DNA from: Streptomyces flavofungini
GTDB lineage: Bacteria; Actinomycetota; Actinomycetes; Streptomycetales; Streptomycetaceae
Assembly (NCBI RefSeq): GCF_014650815.1
Contig: NZ_BMVR01000007.1
Location: 1 to 64,000, forward strand
DNA length: 64,000 nt
Direction of reading: 5' to 3'
A model generated the notes under the pieces. That model saw nothing but the letters and a program-made list of their open reading frames with translations, did no database searches and was not told the DNA's origin. Below are positions 1 through 8,014 of the stretch, piece after piece (the stretch's first letter is position 1; each line of letters begins with the position of its first letter). The translations under genes and the position numbers were made by a program.

Positions 1-995
1 GGGCGGGTTATGGGGATGTGGTGCCGTGGTGGTTCCGGTTGGTGAATGAGCCGTTGGTGGATGAGTTGGTGGGGTTGTGCCGGTGGTGGGAGCCGGAGTT
101 GGTGGTGTGGGAGCCGGGGACGTTCGCGGGTGGGGTGGCTGCGCGGGTGTGTGGGGCCGCGCATGGGCGGTTGACGTGGGGGGTGGATTTCTTCGGGCGG
201 GTGCGGGAGCAGTTCGTGCGTCTGCTGAGTGAGGCGGGGGAGTCGGTGGGTGGGGCGGGGGATCCGCTGGGTGCGTGGCTGACGGTGATGGCGGGGCGGT
301 ACGGGGTCGCCTTCGACGAGGAGTTGACGACCGGTCAGTTCACGGTGGACCAGCTGCCCGAGGCGTTCCGCCTGGAGACCGGCATCGCCTGTCTGCCGAT
401 GCGGTACGGCGTCTACAACGGGGTGTCGGTGGTGCCGAGGTGGTTGTGGGAGGCGCCGGTGCGGCCTCGGGTGGGGTTCACGCTGGGGTTGAGTGCGGTG
501 GAGCGTCTTGCCGGGTACTCGGTGTCGGTGGTGGAGATCCTCAAGGCCCTGGCCGGGCTCGAGGTGGAGGTGGTGGCCGCGCTGCCGGGTGCCGCCGGTA
601 TCCGTGAGCAGCTGGGTGCGGTGGGGGATCGGGTGCGGGTGGAGGAGTTCGTGCCGCTGGCGGCGCTTGCTCCTACGTGTGCGGTGATGGTTCATCACGG
701 CGGGTTCGGGACCATCGGGACGACCTCGCTGCACGCCGTCCCCCAACTCGCCATCGCCGAGGAGATCGACGCCCCGATCCTGGCCAGGGGCCTGGCCGCG
801 TACGGAGCCGGGGTGGACCTGCCCGTGGCGGAGGCGACGGGCGAACGCGTCGCGCACGAAGTCGGGCGGCTGCTCACGGAATCCTCCTTCGCCGATGGGG
901 CACGGCGGCTGCGGGCCGACATGCGGGCCATGCCGAGCGCCGCCGACGTCGTCCCCGAACTCGTCCGGATCGCCGAACGGCACCGGGGCCGCTGA
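1..995 (+). CDS. Macrolide-type (EryCIII/DesVII-like) glycosyltransferase, 5' end outside window
   Basis: The frame is open to the first base, and the visible part lacks roughly the first 100 residues of the family, so the gene starts left of the window. The visible protein contains the acceptor-domain segment with WEPELVVWEPGTFAGGVAARVCG, then a C-terminal nucleotide-sugar domain with the hallmark VHHGGFGTIGTTSLHAVPQL. This family transfers dTDP-deoxysugars to natural-product aglycones, often with a P450-like helper protein. The deoxyaminosugar genes 14 kb downstream are the obvious donor pathway. Codon use is patchy: G-ending codons dominate to about 300 and again at 430-700, with C-ending codons elsewhere. 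Family assignment is firm; the acceptor is unknown. Confidence 0.9.
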   Translation, partial: AGYGDVVPWWFRLVNEPLVDELVGLCRWWEPELVVWEPGTFAGGVAARVCGAAHGRLTWGVDFFGRVREQFVRLLSEAGESVGGAGDPLGAWLTVMAGRYGVAFDEELTTGQFTVDQLPEAFRLETGIACLPMRYGVYNGVSVVPRWLWEAPVRPRVGFTLGLSAVERLAGYSVSVVEILKALAGLEVEVVAALPGAAGIREQLGAVGDRVRVEEFVPLAALAPTCAVMVHHGGFGTIGTTSLHAVPQLAIAEEIDAPILARGLAAYGAGVDLPVAEATGERVAHEVGRLLTESSFADGARRLRADMRAMPSAADVVPELVRIAERHRGR

Positions 996-1088
996 GCGCC
1001 GGACGCACGGGACGAGATCGGGGCCACGCGTGCGGACCGGCGGACGGGCGGCTGGAACGGGCGGAACGGGCGGAACGACGGGAGTGAG

Positions 1089-1118
1089 TGGGGGGTCCCT
1101 GGGCTCAGGGACCCCCCA
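1089..1118. terminator. Bidirectional hairpin terminator
   Basis: A perfect 13-bp stem (TGGGGGGTCCCTG at 1089-1101, complement at 1106-1118) closes a 4-base loop. It lies between the convergent glycosyltransferase and lanthipeptide precursor genes. No U-tract follows, as is common in Streptomyces. Confidence 0.75.
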
Positions 1119-1198
1119 CCGCCGGCTCAGTCGGCCCGGCTGGCGGCCGCGGTGGACTGCCGCTGCGGCCCTCTCGCTCTCATCGCCTCGTCAGCGGG

Positions 1199-1282
1199 TC
1201 AGCAGTTCACGCTGCCCGTGCTGCCGAGCAGCTCGTCGTCGAGGGTCGACGTCTCCAGCTCCTGAAGCTCCAGAACGTTCAT
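1199..1282 (-). CDS. Class III lanthipeptide precursor peptide, copy 1
   Basis: This 27-residue ORF is too short for standard gene callers. It has a strong ribosome binding site (GGGAGGAGGTGACACCGC before ATG). The leader MNVLELQELETS carries the L-x-L-Q-x-L-E motif that class III synthetases recognise. The C-terminus STGSVNC is a Ser-x-x-Ser-x-x-Cys labionin/avionin motif with Cys as the last residue. LanKC would dehydrate the two serines and cyclise onto the cysteine. The copy at 1419-1502 differs only at residue 26 (Asn here, Gly there). It is last in the lanKC transcript and stops before the 1089-1118 terminator. The leader/core cut site is unknown; a 7-8 residue core is my inference. Confidence 0.85.
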   Translation of the reverse strand: MNVLELQELETSTLDDELLGSTGSVNC

Positions 1283-1418
1283 GCGGTGTCACCTCCTCCC
1301 AAACGCTCGCTGCGGGACCGGCGGCGGTCGGCCGCCGAAGTCGGTGGTGCGACGCGGTCGGCGGTCTCCGTGGACCGCCGCTGCGGTTCTCGCGCTCTCG
1401 TCGTGCCGTGACAGCGGG

Positions 1419-1502
1419 TCAGCAACCCACGCTGCCGGTGCTGCCGAGCAGCTCGTCGTCGAGGGTCGACGTCTCCAGCTCCTGAAGCTCCAGAACGTTC
1501 AT
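1419..1502 (-). CDS. Class III lanthipeptide precursor peptide, copy 2
   Basis: This 27-residue precursor is identical to the downstream copy except that the core ends STGSVGC. Its ATG (1500-1502) overlaps the lanKC stop in an ATGA arrangement, so translation is coupled to the synthetase. The ribosome binding site GGAGGTG lies within the end of lanKC. The leader motif VLELQELE and the terminal S-x-x-S-x-x-C support class III processing. It lacks the two-ring core typical of SapB, labyrinthopeptin and most class III peptides, so the product should be a single-ring minimal lanthipeptide. Both copies use the same leader, so one enzyme should process both. Confidence 0.88.
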   Translation of the reverse strand: MNVLELQELETSTLDDELLGSTGSVGC

Positions 1503-4387
1503 GCGGTGTCACCTCCAACCGACTGTTCGCAGGGAAACCGGCGGCGGTCGGCCGCCGGGAGTCCGTGGTCCGCCGCCGGTGGCGGGTGCCCGGCGCGGTG
1601 CAGGAACGGCAGCGGGGGCGGCCCACCGTCCGTGACGTACGACAAGGCCGTGAGGACGCCCGCGGTGCCCGTCGCCAGGTCCATGGACAGGCGCAGGCCG
1701 CTGTGGCCGGGGAACGCGACATGGCCGTGGTGGGCGAGGGCGTGCCAGTGGAGGCTGCCCAAGTGCTCGGCCACCGGGTCGACGGCGGCCTGCTCGCCCT
1801 CGGGACCGGCGATGGCCTGCCCGCCCTCGGGACCGGCGGCGACCGGCAGGTGCCCGCGCAGCGTGTGCGCCGCCGCGAGGAGCCCGGCCCGCCCGTTGAA
1901 GAGCTGGCTCTCGACCGTGAGCGGCGAGCGCGCGGCGAGCGCCAGCGCGGGCAGCGCCTCGGTGACGCGCGCGTCGTCCGCGTGGTCGGCCAGCAGGTCG
2001 GCGACGAGGCCGATGCCGACCGAACCGGTCTCCAGGTACGGCAGGGAGCGGAAGCCGCCGTCGACGTGCAGGACGCCTTCCTTCCGCGCGACGCACAGGT
2101 CCAGGTCCCGGTGCACGGCGCGCACCGCGTGCCGCACGTACGCGTCCTCGCCCGTGGCCTCGTACATCCGCAGCAGGAACAGGCCGACCCCGGACCAGCC
2201 GTGCAGCAGCCCGCCGTGGGTGCCGGGCTCGCCGCGGGCGCGGTCGATGCCGTGCGGACGGCCGTCGTCCAGCGCACCGACGGCACGCGCGGCCAGCTCC
2301 CGGGCCTCCTTGAGCCAGGCGTGCCCCGGGTCGCCCCCGGCGAGGTGCAGCAGGTTCAGGCCGACGCCCGCGAGGCCGCCGTACAGGCTGACGTCGGTCA
2401 TCTCCTCGACGCCGGGACGGACGCGGTCGATCAGCTCGTGGGCGGCGGCGTGGTGGCCGAGGTGGTCCAGGACGTGCGCGACGCCGTGCGCGCCGTCGTG
2501 GAAGCCGGGTCGGACGTGGTCGGCGCGGGCCGCGCGCAGGAGCCAGTCCTCGTACACGGGTTCGCGTTCGCCGCCCGCCACGGACAGGGCCCACAGGACG
2601 CCCGCGGCGCCGTGCGCGAAGCCGCCGGGGGCCTCGTTGAACTGGCGCGGGTCGCCGGGGAAGAGCCGGTCGTCGCGGTCGGGTGTCGCCGAGGTGTGGA
2701 GGGCGCGGGCCATGGAGGCGCGTACGGCTGCCCAGTCGACGGGGGCGGTGTCGAGGGGGACGTCGGGGAGGGCTGCGACCGGGGGCGGGACGGTGGAGCG
2801 CTTCGGCGGTCCTGGGGGGTCCGCCTGGCCGCCGGGGTGCTCAGCCTGCTGCGGCCGCTCACCGGCCTGCTGTGGCCGTGCCTCGGGCGCCTCCGCCAGT
2901 GCCGCCGCGACCGTCGTCGTGAAGTCCTCCGGCAGACCGAACCGCCGTGCCGCCACGGCCGCGAGCCGCGCCCCGTTCTCCGGGCAGATGCCGAGCGACG
3001 TCACGAGCGGCAGGAACAGCCACAGCCGCAGTACCGCCAGGGCGTGTTCGTCGACCGCGGGGCCGGTCTTGCGACGGGCGGCGAAGCCGGGGTAGCCGAG
3101 GGTGGGACGGGTGTCCTCGGAGGCCGGGAAGGCCATCTCGAAGTCGACGAGCCGCACCTTCGGCGCCGCGACGTCGGACGCCGCGGCCTCGTCCGGCGGC
3201 CCTTCCGTGCCCGGCGCCGCCGGCCGGCCGGTCGCCACTTCCGCGCCGGGACCGAACGCGTCCTCAGCCACCAGCACATTCCCAGGATGCAGATCCCCGA
3301 ACACGATCCCCTCGGCGTGCACACGCCGGACGAGCGCCGCCACCTCGGCGTGCAGGGCCTCCGCCCGCCCGGCGTAGTCACGCAGGCCTTCGGGCGTGCA
3401 CGCGCTCCAGTTGACGAGCGGGTGGTGCCGCACCATCCAGCGCTGCAGCGGGATGCCGTCCAGATGCTCCATCGCGAGCATGGAGTGGCCCCCGAAGTCG
3501 AAGAGCTCGTACGCCCTCGGCACGCCGGGGACGTCGGCGAGCCGGTCCAGGACGTGCTTCTCGTGGGCCAGGCGCGCGGTGGCGTCGAGGCCCGCGCCGT
3601 CGCGGCCGGTGTGCGGCCGGGCCTCCTTGAGGACCACGGGGCTGCCGTCGTCGCGGCGTACGGCGGCGTACACGCCACCGGCGTTGGAGAAGTGCAGGGC
3701 CTCCTTGACCCGGTAGCCGAAGTCGCCGCTCGGGGCGGTACGCCGCTCGATGTGCGGCCGGAGAACGTCGGGGACCGGCACGCCCTCGGGCAGCGTGAAC
3801 GCGGGCCGCCTGCGGTCGGGCACGAGGCGTCCGTCGGCATCGGTGAGGGCGAGCACGAGTGCGCCGTCGTCCGTCCAGCACCAGCGTTCACGGAAGGCGC
3901 CGTACCGGAAGTGCACGGGGCCCTCGCCCCAGCGGCAGTCGGTGAGGATGTACGGCCCATCGCTGCCCGCGAGGCGTTCGTCCAACTCGCGTGCGCAGTG
4001 GGCGAACTCCGCCTCGTCGCGCGGGTAGACCGCGATGAACTTGCCGCCGGCCGGGCGCGGCGCGTACTTGGAGTTCATGGCGTTCAGCAGGGACCGGCTG
4101 CGCAGGTGCTTGAAGGGCACGCGGGCCCGCAGGCAGTGCTCGGCGACGATCTCCAGGACGCGCTCGGCGTTGTCGTACGTCGCGGAGACGTGGATCTTCC
4201 AGCCCTGGTCCGCGGCGCCCGGCAGCTCGGGCTGGTACATGTCCCAGACGCGGGCGGCCCGGTGCCGCCAGCCGTCGGGCAGCGGGGCGAACCGCGGTGG
4301 CACCAAGTGCTCCGCGGCGGCGGACCGCGCCGGGGTCTCGAAGAACACCGGGTCCACCAGGGTGTAGATCGACCAGTCCACGGACAC
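1499..4387 (-). CDS. lanKC: Class III lanthipeptide synthetase (LanKC/RamC family)
   Basis: This 962-residue trifunctional enzyme dehydrates serines of the precursor and forms the (methyl)lanthionine/labionin ring. The order is N-terminal lyase (about 1-220), protein-kinase-like domain (about 230-480; catalytic loop FGDLHPGNVLV, metal site VDFE) and a LanC-like cyclase (about 560-960; GGLAGVGLNLL and LLHGWSGVGLFLLRMY) without obvious zinc ligands, as usual for class III. The start is GTG behind CTGGAGGTG. It is the first gene of the precursor transcript. An inverted repeat (CGGCCGT at 4420-4426, ACGGCCG at 4434-4440) sits in its leader. Between kinase and cyclase lies a Gln/Pro/Glu-rich linker (about 490-540). 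The call is secure. Confidence 0.96.
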   Translation of the reverse strand: MSVDWSIYTLVDPVFFETPARSAAAEHLVPPRFAPLPDGWRHRAARVWDMYQPELPGAADQGWKIHVSATYDNAERVLEIVAEHCLRARVPFKHLRSRSLLNAMNSKYAPRPAGGKFIAVYPRDEAEFAHCARELDERLAGSDGPYILTDCRWGEGPVHFRYGAFRERWCWTDDGALVLALTDADGRLVPDRRRPAFTLPEGVPVPDVLRPHIERRTAPSGDFGYRVKEALHFSNAGGVYAAVRRDDGSPVVLKEARPHTGRDGAGLDATARLAHEKHVLDRLADVPGVPRAYELFDFGGHSMLAMEHLDGIPLQRWMVRHHPLVNWSACTPEGLRDYAGRAEALHAEVAALVRRVHAEGIVFGDLHPGNVLVAEDAFGPGAEVATGRPAAPGTEGPPDEAAASDVAAPKVRLVDFEMAFPASEDTRPTLGYPGFAARRKTGPAVDEHALAVLRLWLFLPLVTSLGICPENGARLAAVAARRFGLPEDFTTTVAAALAEAPEARPQQAGERPQQAEHPGGQADPPGPPKRSTVPPPVAALPDVPLDTAPVDWAAVRASMARALHTSATPDRDDRLFPGDPRQFNEAPGGFAHGAAGVLWALSVAGGEREPVYEDWLLRAARADHVRPGFHDGAHGVAHVLDHLGHHAAAHELIDRVRPGVEEMTDVSLYGGLAGVGLNLLHLAGGDPGHAWLKEARELAARAVGALDDGRPHGIDRARGEPGTHGGLLHGWSGVGLFLLRMYEATGEDAYVRHAVRAVHRDLDLCVARKEGVLHVDGGFRSLPYLETGSVGIGLVADLLADHADDARVTEALPALALAARSPLTVESQLFNGRAGLLAAAHTLRGHLPVAAGPEGGQAIAGPEGEQAAVDPVAEHLGSLHWHALAHHGHVAFPGHSGLRLSMDLATGTAGVLTALSYVTDGGPPPLPFLHRAGHPPPAADHGLPAADRRRFPCEQSVGGDTA

Positions 4388-4529
4388 GAGGCACCTCCAG
4401 CGGAATTCCTGGAACGGGTCGGCCGTGCGTTTGACGGCCGTCGCAGTGATCGCCTCGTGGAGGTTTCGATCAGTAGGGGGAGTTCGGAGAAACGGGTGCG
4501 GGGGAGGGGCTGGGGAGTGTTCTTAGCGG

Positions 4530-5225
4530 TTACTGGGCGAAGGGGGTCAATGCGGTGTCCTGGCCCCGCCGGAGATATTCCGTGAGCGTCCGCCGCGCGG
4601 CCGCCTTCGGTTCACTGCCCGTGTCGAACCAGGCGTCCTGGCCGGGCTTCTTCTCCCATTCCCCGCGGATGAACAGGGCTTCGTATTCATGGCGCAACAT
4701 GGACCACATCGCCACGTCGTGATATTCGCCCTTGAAGAACTTGCGTTCCCTGAGGACTCCTTCGAGGACGAAGAACCGGGTGCGCATCACCATCTGCAGC
4801 ATCGGCCCGTTGAACAGGCCCACCCAGAACTGGAGCCGGTGCGCGCCCAGGTCCTCGAAAAGGTGCTCCACGACGAGGCCGAAGCCCTCGGCGCCATAGC
4901 CCCGCGACCACAGGTCGCTGCTTCCGATGGCGCCGCTGATCTCGAACGTCGTGTCCCGTTCGCCGCCGACGCGATGGAACTTCACCATGCCCACGCGCTC
5001 GCCGTCCAGGGACCGCAGCGTGCAGAAGCGTGCGCCCGACGCGGCGTCGGCCCGCAGCACGTCCACCGTGACCCGCTCGGACACATCGCCGGTCAGGGCG
5101 GCGACGTCCCCGTCGGGGCTGAGCCATTTCGCGAATTGGCCGTAGTCCGCGGCGGTCGCATATCCGAGCTCGACGCGGCGTCCGACGCGAATGGCCCCGC
5201 TGGTCTTCGGCGTCTCGATGGTCAT
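4530..5225 (-). CDS. GNAT-family N-acyltransferase, candidate lanthipeptide acylase
   Basis: This 231-residue protein has a GNAT fold of the RimJ/RimL type (SLDGERVGMVKFHRVGG, then SRGYGAEGFGLVVEHLFEDLGAHRLQFWV, an acyl-CoA binding pattern). The start ATG follows GCAGGAG. It is 142 bp upstream of lanKC on the same strand and could share its transcript. In goadvionin biosynthesis a GNAT enzyme joins an acyl chain to the N-terminus of a class III-type peptide, so the position here suggests acylation of the processed lanthipeptide. Simple N-acetylation or self-resistance are alternatives. Donor and acceptor are not visible in the sequence. Confidence 0.85.
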   Translation of the reverse strand: MTIETPKTSGAIRVGRRVELGYATAADYGQFAKWLSPDGDVAALTGDVSERVTVDVLRADAASGARFCTLRSLDGERVGMVKFHRVGGERDTTFEISGAIGSSDLWSRGYGAEGFGLVVEHLFEDLGAHRLQFWVGLFNGPMLQMVMRTRFFVLEGVLRERKFFKGEYHDVAMWSMLRHEYEALFIRGEWEKKPGQDAWFDTGSEPKAAARRTLTEYLRRGQDTALTPFAQ

Positions 5226-5254
5226 GAACTCCTGCTTTCCCGGTGAGTGCGGCC

Positions 5255-5283
5255 ATGGTTGCCCCGGGCGGGACGAGCGTCAA
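5255..5283 (-). promoter_or_regulatory. Possible promoter of the GNAT-lanKC unit
   Basis: On the minus strand a good -35 element TTGACG (5278-5283) is followed after 17 bases by AACCAT (5255-5260), a weak -10. The spacing and position, 30 bases before the GNAT start, are right, but the -10 match is poor. Confidence 0.3.
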
Positions 5284-5425
5284 CCATTCCCGCTGATTCC
5301 GCTTCAATCACCGCCGGTACCAGCGCAGTTCATGTGCGGTAGTTCTGTATTCCGTCTCGCCGGCGGGACACACCGGTGCCACACTGCTGTCGATTCTCCG
5401 CCCGGAAGCGACGAGGGGGACGCAC

Positions 5426-6205
5426 GTGCTCGCACATTCCCGCGACCTGTATCTGGACCTCATGAAGAAGGTCGTCACCAACACCATCTACCAGGACAAC
5501 GCGCACGGCTGGGTGCGGAACAAGGATTTCGACGCCGGCCTTCCGAGCATCCAATACAGCGACGAACTCCGCGCCGGCGGCCGGGACATCCCACGCGTCG
5601 CGCACACGATGATCGGCGGCAAACGCCTCGACAATCTGCACGCGTGCGTCGAGCAGGTCCTCTCCGACGACATTCCCGGAGACCTCATCGAGACGGGGGT
5701 CTGGCGGGGCGGCGCCACGATCTTCATGCGCGCGGTGCTCAAGGCGTACGACATCAAGGACCGCACGGTGTGGGTCGCCGACTCCTTCGAGGGCATCCCC
5801 AAGGGCGACCCCGTGCGGTACCCGGGCGACGACCTCGCGCCGCTGTACCGCTTCAACGACGTCTTCGGCGTGTCCCGGACGATCGTGGAGGGCAACTTCC
5901 GCCGCTACGGACTCCTCGACGACCAGGTGCGGTTCCTGCCCGGCTACTTCCGTGACACCCTGCCCACCGCCCCCGTGGAGAGCCTGGCCGTGCTGCGCAT
6001 GGACGGCGACCTGTTCGAGTCGACCATGGACGCGCTGGTGCACCTCTACCCCAAGCTGTCCGTCGGCGGCTATGTGATCGTCGACGACTACCGTGCGCTG
6101 CCCCCGTGCCGGGTCGCCGTTTACCAGTACCGAAAGGAGCACGGCATCACCGAGCCCATCGAGGAGATCGACGGGGTCGGCGTCTTCTGGCGGCGTACGC
6201 GGTGA
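5426..6205 (+). CDS. TylF/MycF-type O-methyltransferase
   Basis: This 259-residue protein is full length for the macrocin O-methyltransferase family, SAM- and metal-dependent enzymes that mostly methylate sugar hydroxyls. The SAM site is DLIETGVWRGGATIFMRA, followed by ADSFEGIPKGD. The metal/catalytic signature is RMDGDLFESTMDALVHLYPKLS and GGYVIVDDYRALPPC. The start is GTG behind GAGGGGGA. It is divergent from the GNAT gene and convergent with the acyl-ligase operon. The likely substrate is the deoxyaminosugar encoded downstream or its glycoside; a peptide or coumaroyl hydroxyl cannot be excluded. Confidence 0.92.
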   Translation: MLAHSRDLYLDLMKKVVTNTIYQDNAHGWVRNKDFDAGLPSIQYSDELRAGGRDIPRVAHTMIGGKRLDNLHACVEQVLSDDIPGDLIETGVWRGGATIFMRAVLKAYDIKDRTVWVADSFEGIPKGDPVRYPGDDLAPLYRFNDVFGVSRTIVEGNFRRYGLLDDQVRFLPGYFRDTLPTAPVESLAVLRMDGDLFESTMDALVHLYPKLSVGGYVIVDDYRALPPCRVAVYQYRKEHGITEPIEEIDGVGVFWRRTR

Positions 6206-6259
6206 CGAGGGCTCGTCGGTGTACGCGCTGACATACGCACTGACAACGGGCGGTCGGGG

Positions 6260-8014
6260 TCAGGTCGCGTAGGCCCCCGCCGCGTACCGCTGCCGGCACA
6301 GGCCGCGCTGGATCTTGCCGCTGGTGGTGCGCGGCAGGGTCCCGCTGCGGACCACCACCGCGTCGTGGACCGCGAGCCCGTGCTGGCGGCTCACCGTCTG
6401 CCGGATGCGCTCGGTGAGGGCCTCGCGGTCGGGCGCGGGCAGGGCCGTCATCGCCGCGTCGGCCTCCATCAGGACGATGAGCCGCTCCGTCGGGTCGCCC
6501 TCGACGCCGATCGCCGTCGCCGCGACCGGCGCCACCGACTCGACGGTGGCCTCGATGTCCTCCGGGTAGTGGTTGCGGCCCCGGACGATGATGACATCGT
6601 CCATGCGGCCGACCACATAAAGGCCGCCGTCGTGCCGGAAGCCCCAGTCGCCGGTCCGCAGCCACCCGTCGGCGTACACCTGTGCCGTGCGCTCCGGCGC
6701 CCGCCAGTAGCCGTCGGTGCGGTTGGGGCCGCCCACCCAGATCTCGCCGACCCGGCCCGCGGTCTCCGCGCCCGTCACCGGGTCCGCGATCCGCAGCCGC
6801 ACCCCGGGAACCGGCGTGCCGTTGCTCACCAGGTGCACCGAGTCCGGGCCGCCCGGCACCGGCCGCACCTCGCCCGCGGTGAGCGCGGCACGGTCGAAGT
6901 GGCCGCCGACCGCGCCGGAGCCGTTGGGCGTCATCGTCACGGACAGCGTCGCCTCCGCGAGGCCGTAGCACGGCACCGGCGACCGGTGGTCGAGGCCCGC
7001 GTCGGCGAAGGCCGCCACGAACGCCGCCACCGACCGCGCGTGCACGGGCTCCCCGCCGATGGCCAGCGCACGCAGGTGGCTGAGGTCGAGGGCCGCCACC
7101 TCCTCGGCGGTGACGCGCCGGACGCAGTGGGTGAGGCCGAAGTTGGGCGTGACCGTCCAGTCGGCGCGGTAGTCCGACAGGGCGCGCAGCCAGCGGTAGG
7201 GGCGGTGCAGGAACCCCATCGGGCTCAGGTGCACCATGTGCATTCCGGCGCTGAGGGGACTCGCGATCGCGCAGACGAGCCCCATGTCGTGGAAGAGCGG
7301 CACCCAGGACACGGCCGTCGTCGCGGGCATGAAGCGCGAACGCATCTGGTACGCCGCCACCGACAGGTTCGCGTGCGTGACCCGCACCCCCGCGGGCGCC
7401 CCGGTGGAGCCCGACGTGTACTGCAAGTACGCCACGTCGTCCGGCGCCGCGGGCGGGCGCCGCCACTTCGCCGCCCGGTGCGGCGGCACCTCGTCGACGT
7501 GCAGCACGGGCCCGTGCCGCCACCCCGTGCTGCTCAGCGCGTTGCGCACCGCCGGGCGCACCCGCGACGTCGTCAGGACGCAGCCCGGGGTGCTGTCCCG
7601 CAGCACCGAACGCAGCCGCGTCTGACTGCGGAACAGCTCCGGCGCGTACAGCGGCACCGCGATGACACCCGCGTACAGACAGCCGAGGAAGGCGACCACA
7701 TAGTGCTCGTCGTGCGGGCACAGGATCGCCACGCGGGCCCCGGGCGGACACGCCGACTGGAGCTCGGCCGCGACGGCCCGGGCCCGCTCGTCCAGTTCCC
7801 GGTACGTCAGCGTGACGACCGTGTCCGCGCGCCGGGCCTCGCCCCGCACCCGGCGGTCGCCGAGCACGGTCACGGCGGGCGCGTCGCCGCGCTCGGCCGC
7901 GAGGCGGCGCACCGTGTCGGCCAGGTACTCCAGGGCGACCGGCTCGGGCCCGAGCGCCGACAGCGTGAAGCCGGTGGCCGGCCTGGGCGCGGTACGCGGT
8001 GCGTCGATGCTCAT
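6260..8014 (-). CDS. Fatty acyl-AMP ligase (FAAL)
   Basis: This 584-residue adenylating enzyme resembles the FadD32/FAAL group. It has the AMP-binding core LQYTSGSTGAPAGVRVTHANL, a FAAL-like VPLFHDMGLV segment and a C-terminal RGRNHYPEDIEATVE motif in place of the usual hinge. FAALs activate fatty acids as acyl-adenylates and pass them to an ACP rather than CoA. It is the last gene of the five-gene minus operon, its ATG overlapping the ABC transporter stop by 4 bases. The obvious acceptor is the ACP at 12669-12932. The acid could also be aromatic, given the ammonia-lyase in the same operon. Confidence 0.9.
   Translation of the reverse strand: MSIDAPRTAPRPATGFTLSALGPEPVALEYLADTVRRLAAERGDAPAVTVLGDRRVRGEARRADTVVTLTYRELDERARAVAAELQSACPPGARVAILCPHDEHYVVAFLGCLYAGVIAVPLYAPELFRSQTRLRSVLRDSTPGCVLTTSRVRPAVRNALSSTGWRHGPVLHVDEVPPHRAAKWRRPPAAPDDVAYLQYTSGSTGAPAGVRVTHANLSVAAYQMRSRFMPATTAVSWVPLFHDMGLVCAIASPLSAGMHMVHLSPMGFLHRPYRWLRALSDYRADWTVTPNFGLTHCVRRVTAEEVAALDLSHLRALAIGGEPVHARSVAAFVAAFADAGLDHRSPVPCYGLAEATLSVTMTPNGSGAVGGHFDRAALTAGEVRPVPGGPDSVHLVSNGTPVPGVRLRIADPVTGAETAGRVGEIWVGGPNRTDGYWRAPERTAQVYADGWLRTGDWGFRHDGGLYVVGRMDDVIIVRGRNHYPEDIEATVESVAPVAATAIGVEGDPTERLIVLMEADAAMTALPAPDREALTERIRQTVSRQHGLAVHDAVVVRSGTLPRTTSGKIQRGLCRQRYAAGAYAT

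Larger units (their letters stand above)
1150..1565. repeat. Tandem duplication of about 220 bp carrying the precursor gene
   Basis: The segment around 1150-1345 is repeated at about 1369-1565 with an offset of about 220 bp. Each copy carries one precursor gene, its ribosome binding site and the flank upstream of it. In the second copy that flank is the coding 3' end of lanKC; in the first copy it is a non-coding relic of the same sequence, with the 20-base run at 1537-1556 also found at 1317-1336. The downstream precursor therefore arose by duplicating the lanKC tail plus its precursor. Confidence 0.8.

Noticed and set aside
1565..4585. 1006-codon open frame antisense to lanKC
   Set aside because: A high-GC shadow of the synthetase. 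It has no domain motifs or ribosome binding site, and all LanKC motifs read cleanly on the minus strand.
6204..6217. Short hairpin GACGAG-GG-CTCGTC as terminator between TylF and FAAL genes
   Set aside because: The stem is only 5-6 bp with a very small loop, too weak to call.
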